The notes under the pieces: model-generated
What the model was told of the DNA's origin: nothing
The model's input: the letters and a program-made list of their open reading frames with translations, nothing else
Databases searched by the model: none
Shown here: piece by piece, positions 59,638 through 64,000 of the stretch
Position numbering within the stretch: position 1 is the stretch's first letter
How the letters are laid out: each line of letters opens with the position of its first letter
Program-made: the position numbers and the translations under genes
NCBI RefSeq assembly: GCF_945952095.1
Contig: NZ_CAMFHL010000009.1
Span: forward strand, 10,860-74,859
Origin: an uncultured Arsenicibacter sp.
GTDB taxonomy: Bacteria; Bacteroidota; Bacteroidia; Cytophagales; Spirosomataceae
Reading direction: 5' to 3'
Length of the DNA: 64,000 nt

Positions 59638-60957
59638 ATGGCCAAACGTACCCAACTCCTGAAGTTGCTGGGCGTCGGATTCGGAATTGCCGTTACCATC
59701 GGCGGTACCATCGGCACCGGTATATTGCGCAAACCCGGCACCATTGCCAATGACCTCGGCAGCCCGACGCTGATTATTGCCATCTGGCTGATTGTGGGCG
59801 TTTACGCGCTGGTCGGGTCACTCTCCGTGATCGAACTGGGCACTATGTTGCCTAAAGCAGGCGCATGGTACGTGTATGCACGGCGGGCCTTCGGCGATTA
59901 TGTCGGCTTTGTGATCGGTATCAGTAGTTGGCTGGGGAGTATTTCGGCCATGGCATTTTCGGCGTCGGTAATGAGCGAATACATCGGGTTACTGGTTCCG
60001 TCACTGAGTACATCCCTTAAGGCCGTGGCAATCGGTATTCTGGCGGCGTTTGTGGCCTTTCACTGGATAGGTGTCCGGCTGGCCAGTAAAGCGCAGGAAG
60101 TCATGAGCTTTCTGAAAGCCATCGGGTTATTGATTCTGGTCGGGGCCTGTTTTTTCTATGCGCCCGATAAAACACCGGTCACTGCCCGGGCTATTGAACC
60201 ATTAGCCGAAGGCGGCATGTGGGTCGGTATTCTGGCGGCGTTACAGGCGGTATTTTATACTTACGACGGCTGGCACACGGCGGCCTATTTTACCGAAGAA
60301 GACGTTAATCCGGACAAAAACCTGCCGAAATCGATGGTAAGCGGTGTGCTGCTGATCATTGGTATTTATGTGCTGGTTAATCTGGCGCTGCTGTATGTGT
60401 TGCCGCTGGACCAGCTGAAGCAATCGAAACTGCCGGCTGCCGACGCCATTCAGCTGATTTACGGGGAGGGCAGTTCGCGGGTGGTAACGTTTCTGCTGAT
60501 GATTTCGATCATGGGCATCATCAATGCGCAGATCATGTTCAACCCGCGGGTGATTTACGCCATTGCGCGGGATGGCTTGTTTTTCCGGTGGATGACGCCC
60601 ATCAATGCGGGAGGAACGCCGGGTATCGCCATGATCTTTACCGCTTCGATGTCGATCCTGATGATTCTGACGAATACCTACGCCAAGCTGTCTGACATTG
60701 CCACCTTCTTTTTTGTGATGTGTTATGCGTCGGGTTTTGCCTCGCTGATCCGGCTGCGGCATACCGAACCGGACCTGAAACGTCCGTTCCGGGCGTGGGG
60801 CTATCCGTTTTCTACCTGGACCTTATTGATTGTTTCCTGCCTGTTTCTGGTCGGTGCCATCATCGGCGATCCCATGGGCAGTGTCTATGCGCTGGGCTTT
60901 ATCGTCATCAGCTACCCGATTTACCGGCTTATCAAGCGTGCTCCGCAGGCGGAGTGA
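59638..60957 (+). CDS. APC-family amino-acid permease
   Basis: A 439-residue membrane transporter with about 12 helices. The APC signature is at the start: VTIGGTIGTGILRKPGTIA (glycine-rich first helix). Further features are LPKAGAWYVYARRAFGD and NPRVIYAIARDGLFF. Members import or exchange amino acids or amines. It lies 40 bases after the dehydrogenase gene and could be co-transcribed with it, but there is no other link. A large shared hairpin separates it from the convergent CocE-type gene. Confidence 0.93.
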   Translation: MAKRTQLLKLLGVGFGIAVTIGGTIGTGILRKPGTIANDLGSPTLIIAIWLIVGVYALVGSLSVIELGTMLPKAGAWYVYARRAFGDYVGFVIGISSWLGSISAMAFSASVMSEYIGLLVPSLSTSLKAVAIGILAAFVAFHWIGVRLASKAQEVMSFLKAIGLLILVGACFFYAPDKTPVTARAIEPLAEGGMWVGILAALQAVFYTYDGWHTAAYFTEEDVNPDKNLPKSMVSGVLLIIGIYVLVNLALLYVLPLDQLKQSKLPAADAIQLIYGEGSSRVVTFLLMISIMGIINAQIMFNPRVIYAIARDGLFFRWMTPINAGGTPGIAMIFTASMSILMILTNTYAKLSDIATFFFVMCYASGFASLIRLRHTEPDLKRPFRAWGYPFSTWTLLIVSCLFLVGAIIGDPMGSVYALGFIVISYPIYRLIKRAPQAE

Positions 60958-60993
60958 AGAGGGTGATTAGTGGCGTTACCACTTCAGCTATTT

Positions 60994-61068
60994 TTACCAC
61001 ATAGCCACATAGAGCACATAAGAGAATTAACTCTTTGTTTTTCTATGTGGCTATGTGGTAATTTTTTT
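60994..61068. terminator. Large bidirectional terminator made of an interspersed repeat
   Basis: Arms TTACCACATAGCCACATAG (60994-61012) and its mirror (61043-61061) form a perfect 19-base stem, followed by seven T residues; inside lies a second small stem (61020-61035). The words belong to the ACCACAGAGG repeat family (copy 3). It lies between two convergent genes and touches the stop of the CocE-type gene. Confidence 0.85.
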
Positions 61069-63004
61069 ATTTCAATACGTTAACTGTAATGCCTGATGGG
61101 TGGGCAGCGTCATGATACAGACGGATGGTTGCCTTCTGAAAGTCTTTGGCTTCGGCGTCCTTCATCCGGACAAACGTCTGCGGGTTCATATCCACCAGCG
61201 GGAACCAGCTGCTCTGCACCTGTACCATCAGCCGGTGGCCTTTCTGAAACGTGTGCAAGACATCCGGCAGTGTAAAACTTACCTTACTGGCCTGACCCGG
61301 CGTGAAGGCTTCCGGCGTTTCAAAACTGTTCCGGAAACGACCCCGCATCACCTCGGCCCGAACCAGCCGCTGATAACCTGCCATTTGCAGTCCTTTGGGA
61401 TTCGGGCTCGGATTCGGCGTATTGTCGGGCAGCACATCAATGATTTTGACGATAAAATCAGCATCCGTACCGGTTGTTGAGGCAAAGAGGTTCGCCATAA
61501 CCGAACCGCTCAAGGTCAGGTCTTCCGTCAGCGGTTCGGTCTGGAACACCAGTACATCCGGACGACGGGCCGCGAACCGCTGATCTTCGATCATGTATTG
61601 GTTGTTGCGGCGCGGGAAAATGCCGTCCGTGTAGGGCACCGGCTTTTTCGGGTCGCTGACGTATTCGTCAAAGGCATCGGTGGTTGCCGGAGCGGTTTTA
61701 GTCAATACGCCGTTGTCCCCGAAATAAAAGCTTTGTGCCTGTGCAGCGGCCGGTGGCCATGTATCGAACGATTTCCATTCGTTGGTGCCCGTGTTAAACA
61801 AGGTTGCCTCGCCTGCCGTAAAGGTACCTTTGTCTTTCAGGTAAAAGGCAAAAAACTGGTTCTCCAGATTGTCGCGGTAATATTTAGCCGTATTCTGCCC
61901 GAAACTGAGCGGGCCGAACTCCGACCAGTTGTCGCGCGACCAGGCGCCGTGTGTCCACGGGCCCATCACCAGCCGGTTCTGGTTGCCGCTGCTTTGCTTT
62001 TCAATGGCTTCGTAGGTACGCAGCGCACCGAACAGATCTTCGGCATCAAACCAGCCTCCGACCACCAGCGTTGCCGGTTTGATATTTTTCAGGTGTGTCC
62101 GGATGTTCCGCGATTTCCAGTAGTCATCGTAGGTGTCGTGCTCCAGGTATTCGTTCCAGATTTTAGCCTTGTTGTTGTACAGATTCGCTGCATTGGCATT
62201 TTTGACCGGACCCAGATTCAGAAAATACTGATAGGCATCCTTCGTCTGCATCGAAAACAGCGGGGCGTAGTTCTGTACCGGACCGGTCCGTGGTGCATCA
62301 AAGTAATTCATGAACGAAAAGTTGTCGAGCAGGAAAAAAGCACCGTTGTGCCGCGCATCGTCGCCCATAAATTCATCGGTTACCGGTGCCTGGGGCGAAA
62401 CGGCTTTCAGGGCAGGGTGGGCATCCGGCAGGGCCGCCGAAGCATAGAAGCCCGGATACGAAATGCCCGTCATGCCAACGCGGCCGTTGTTATTCGGTAT
62501 GTTTTTCAACAGCCACTCAATGGTATCGTAGGTATCCGTGCTTTCGTCGACAGGACCCTTTACCGGCGTTGCTGCCTTGCCTTTTTTCGGTTTTGCCGTT
62601 TTCAGATGCGCGTTAGGCTCACCGTGGCCGGGTGTCATTTCTTCGAAATCACCTTCGCTCATATAACGGCCGCGGACATCCTGGTAGACAAAGATGTATT
62701 TTTCCTGCGACAGATCACGGCCGGGACCCGGACCCGTACGCGGATAATTGCTTTCGCCGTAAGGATCAACCGAATACGGCGTCCGCTCCATCAGAAAAGG
62801 GTATTTGTTGGTGGCTCCGGCATCCTTAGGCACATAAATGATGGTGTACAGCTTCGTACCGTCGCGCATGACCAGCTGCCGGTCGAGCTTGGTGTAGTTC
62901 TGCCGCACAAAGGCGGTGTCTGCTGATGTGCTTTGTGCGATGGCTGTTGCCGAGGACAGAGCAGCGACCAGCAGCGTAAGCAGGTGTTTTTTCGTAGAAA
63001 ACAT
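61067..63004 (-). CDS. Exported CocE/NonD family (X-Pro dipeptidyl-peptidase fold) hydrolase
   Basis: A 645-residue protein with signal peptide MFSTKKHLLTLLVAALSSATAIAQ and an alpha/beta hydrolase of the CocE/NonD type. The catalytic set is visible: the serine in GMTGISYPGFYA, the aspartate in GGWFDAEDLFG and the histidine in GPWTHGAW. The C-terminal jelly roll (about 470-645) is typical. Members cut esters, amides or Xaa-Pro bonds; exported ones often act on peptides or acyl groups. A promoter element lies about 22 bases before the ATG at 63004. Confidence 0.93.
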   Translation of the reverse strand: MFSTKKHLLTLLVAALSSATAIAQSTSADTAFVRQNYTKLDRQLVMRDGTKLYTIIYVPKDAGATNKYPFLMERTPYSVDPYGESNYPRTGPGPGRDLSQEKYIFVYQDVRGRYMSEGDFEEMTPGHGEPNAHLKTAKPKKGKAATPVKGPVDESTDTYDTIEWLLKNIPNNNGRVGMTGISYPGFYASAALPDAHPALKAVSPQAPVTDEFMGDDARHNGAFFLLDNFSFMNYFDAPRTGPVQNYAPLFSMQTKDAYQYFLNLGPVKNANAANLYNNKAKIWNEYLEHDTYDDYWKSRNIRTHLKNIKPATLVVGGWFDAEDLFGALRTYEAIEKQSSGNQNRLVMGPWTHGAWSRDNWSEFGPLSFGQNTAKYYRDNLENQFFAFYLKDKGTFTAGEATLFNTGTNEWKSFDTWPPAAAQAQSFYFGDNGVLTKTAPATTDAFDEYVSDPKKPVPYTDGIFPRRNNQYMIEDQRFAARRPDVLVFQTEPLTEDLTLSGSVMANLFASTTGTDADFIVKIIDVLPDNTPNPSPNPKGLQMAGYQRLVRAEVMRGRFRNSFETPEAFTPGQASKVSFTLPDVLHTFQKGHRLMVQVQSSWFPLVDMNPQTFVRMKDAEAKDFQKATIRLYHDAAHPSGITVNVLK

Positions 63005-63025
63005 GGGTGTTTTAGTATCTTTCGA

Positions 63026-63033
63026 CAAAAATA
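63026..63033 (-). promoter_or_regulatory. -7 promoter element of the CocE-type gene
   Basis: On the minus strand TATTTTTG at 63033-63026, about 22 bases before the ATG at 63004, in the divergent space shared with the LysR gene. It supports ATG 63004 over 63037. Confidence 0.5.
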
Positions 63034-63080
63034 GCACGCTTTGCCGACCAACGGGCAGGTGAATCGCCGGATTTCGTTTT

Positions 63081-63977
63081 ATGCTGGATTTTCGTTTACA
63101 GGTTTTTTATACAGTGGCCCGCCGCCTGAGTTTTACCAAGGCCGCTGCGGAGTTATACATTTCGCAACCGGCTGTAACCAAGCATATTCACGAACTCGAA
63201 ACGCAGTTCGGGACGGCCCTGTTTGAGCGGAAGGGCAATCAGATTTTTCTGACACCGGCCGGGCAGATTGTCCGGCAGCACGCCGAAACCATTGCCGCGA
63301 CCTACCGGCAGATGGAGTTTGACCTCAATGCCCTGAAAGATAAAGTAGGGGGCAACCTGCGGCTGGGCGGCAGCAGTACGATTGCCCAGTACCTGCTTCC
63401 GCCGATTCTGGCCCGTTTTCACGCCCAGTACGCGGATGTTGCCGTGTCGCTGGCGAGCGGCAACACGCTTCAGATTGAACAGGCATTGCTGAAAAAAGAC
63501 ATTGAGCTGGGCTTGGTCGAAGGCCGGACCCGACACAGCGATATACGCTATACGCCGTTTGTACAGGACGAAATTGTGTTGGTCATGCGGGCCGATCACC
63601 CTTTATCGGGCCGCGACGAAATCAGCCTGGCTGAGCTGAAAGCAACCCCGATACTGTTGCGGGAGCGCGGTTCCGGTACGCTGGAAGTCATTGAGTATGC
63701 CCTTCGGGGTGTAGATGTCCGGATGAGCGATCTGACGGTGGAAATGTACCTGGGCAATTCGGAGAGCATCAAAACCTACCTGCTGCATTCACGCTGTATT
63801 GCGTTTCTGTCGATTCATGCCCTTGGTGATGAACTGAAGGCCGGTACATTGCAGGTCGTAGATGTGGCAGGGCTGACGATCCGGCGCGATTTTTACGCCA
63901 TTCAGCCGCAGGGAGCGCATGAAGGGCTGGCGGAGACGTTTCTGCGGTTTGCCCGCCATCAGTACAACCGCGTGTAG
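63081..63977 (+). CDS. LysR family transcriptional regulator
   Basis: A 298-residue LysR protein: N-terminal winged helix (LQVFYTVARRLSFTKAAAELYISQPAVTKHIHELETQFGTALFER) and a two-lobed effector domain (GGNLRLGGSSTIAQYLLPPILARF, VQDEIVLVMRADHPL). It resembles the CysL/CbbR branch. It is divergent from the CocE-type hydrolase (77 bases between start codons), a typical LysR layout suggesting it controls that gene as well as itself. The effector is unknown. Only 23 bases remain after its stop. Confidence 0.94.
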   Translation: MLDFRLQVFYTVARRLSFTKAAAELYISQPAVTKHIHELETQFGTALFERKGNQIFLTPAGQIVRQHAETIAATYRQMEFDLNALKDKVGGNLRLGGSSTIAQYLLPPILARFHAQYADVAVSLASGNTLQIEQALLKKDIELGLVEGRTRHSDIRYTPFVQDEIVLVMRADHPLSGRDEISLAELKATPILLRERGSGTLEVIEYALRGVDVRMSDLTVEMYLGNSESIKTYLLHSRCIAFLSIHALGDELKAGTLQVVDVAGLTIRRDFYAIQPQGAHEGLAETFLRFARHQYNRV

Positions 63978-64000
63978 CCCTGAAAACGCCGGCAGCACGC

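Noticed and set aside
61598..62926. Plus-strand frame of 442 residues opposite the CocE-type gene
   Set aside because: Arginine/valine-rich shadow translation without domains; the minus-strand gene has a full catalytic triad.
1..64000. tRNA and rRNA genes
   Set aside because: No cloverleaf with TTCGAAT-type arm or rRNA-like stretch was seen in the intergenic spaces, which are mostly under 200 bases.

Overview
This window reads as chromosomal DNA of a Bacteroidota bacterium, most likely a Cytophagales/Spirosoma-like organism; the genus cannot be fixed from sequence alone. The evidence is the gene content (DUF4292, DUF4301, DUF2807 and EnvC-type proteins, a SusC/FecA-style receptor with a carboxypeptidase-like plug, a meso-DAP type MurE). 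It is supported by many upstream sequences matching the Bacteroidota promoter element TAnnTTTG and by the near absence of Shine-Dalgarno sites. I saw no rRNA, tRNA, CRISPR array, transposase or phage genes.

Layout. 1-1.4 kb: the end of a metal-efflux (CusA/CzcA) operon, with a small histidine-containing protein and a 37-residue membrane peptide upstream. 1.4-6.1 kb: an AsmA/DUF748 protein, a gluconate-type permease, McrC, and a divergent Uma2 nuclease-fold gene. 6.1-13.4 kb: a DUF2807 lipoprotein, then a tight operon (TPR protein, DUF4292, degenerate EnvC, panB, rluA) with a visible promoter and terminator. 13.4-16 kb: a Dabb protein, a second RluA-type synthase, a PhoR-like histidine kinase and a 57-residue membrane peptide. 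16.3-23.1 kb: a His-rich membrane protein, a TonB-dependent receptor, mutL and two adjacent rhomboid proteases. 23-31 kb: an Rrf2 regulator, DUF4301, mutM, a coiled-coil membrane protein, a MIDAS-type lipoprotein with a membrane partner, and an amidohydrolase. 31.4-39.4 kb (minus strand): part of the division/cell-wall cluster rsmH-ftsL-ftsI-murE-mraY, followed by an M28 peptidase. 39.5-46 kb: a TlpA-like thioredoxin, a VTT membrane protein, an OhrR-type regulator with a DoxX-glutathione peroxidase fusion, a glyoxalase-fold protein, a large secreted protein and an alpha/beta hydrolase. 46-54.8 kb: acyl-CoA genes (maoC, fabG, acyl-CoA dehydrogenase), an AraC regulator, an acyl-ACP thioesterase, and a DUF1338 plus FAD/Fe-S dehydrogenase pair that looks like a 2-oxoadipate to 2-oxoglutarate module. 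54.8-64 kb: a HEPN/MNT pair, a secreted PqqB-like hydrolase, McrB, a polyol-type dehydrogenase without its structural zinc site, an amino-acid permease, a CocE/NonD hydrolase and a LysR regulator.

Three themes stand out. (1) The two halves of an McrBC-type restriction system lie 51 kb apart, each beside an AT-richer gene of a commonly mobile family (Uma2; HEPN/MNT). (2) At least four vocabularies of short, quasi-palindromic intergenic repeats are scattered through the window, several acting as probable terminators or sitting inside operons; one supplies the stop codon of rsmH. (3) Promoter elements are readable enough to decide several start codons, to predict near-leaderless transcripts for mcrC and the thioesterase, and to support two peptides of under 60 residues that ordinary gene calling would miss.
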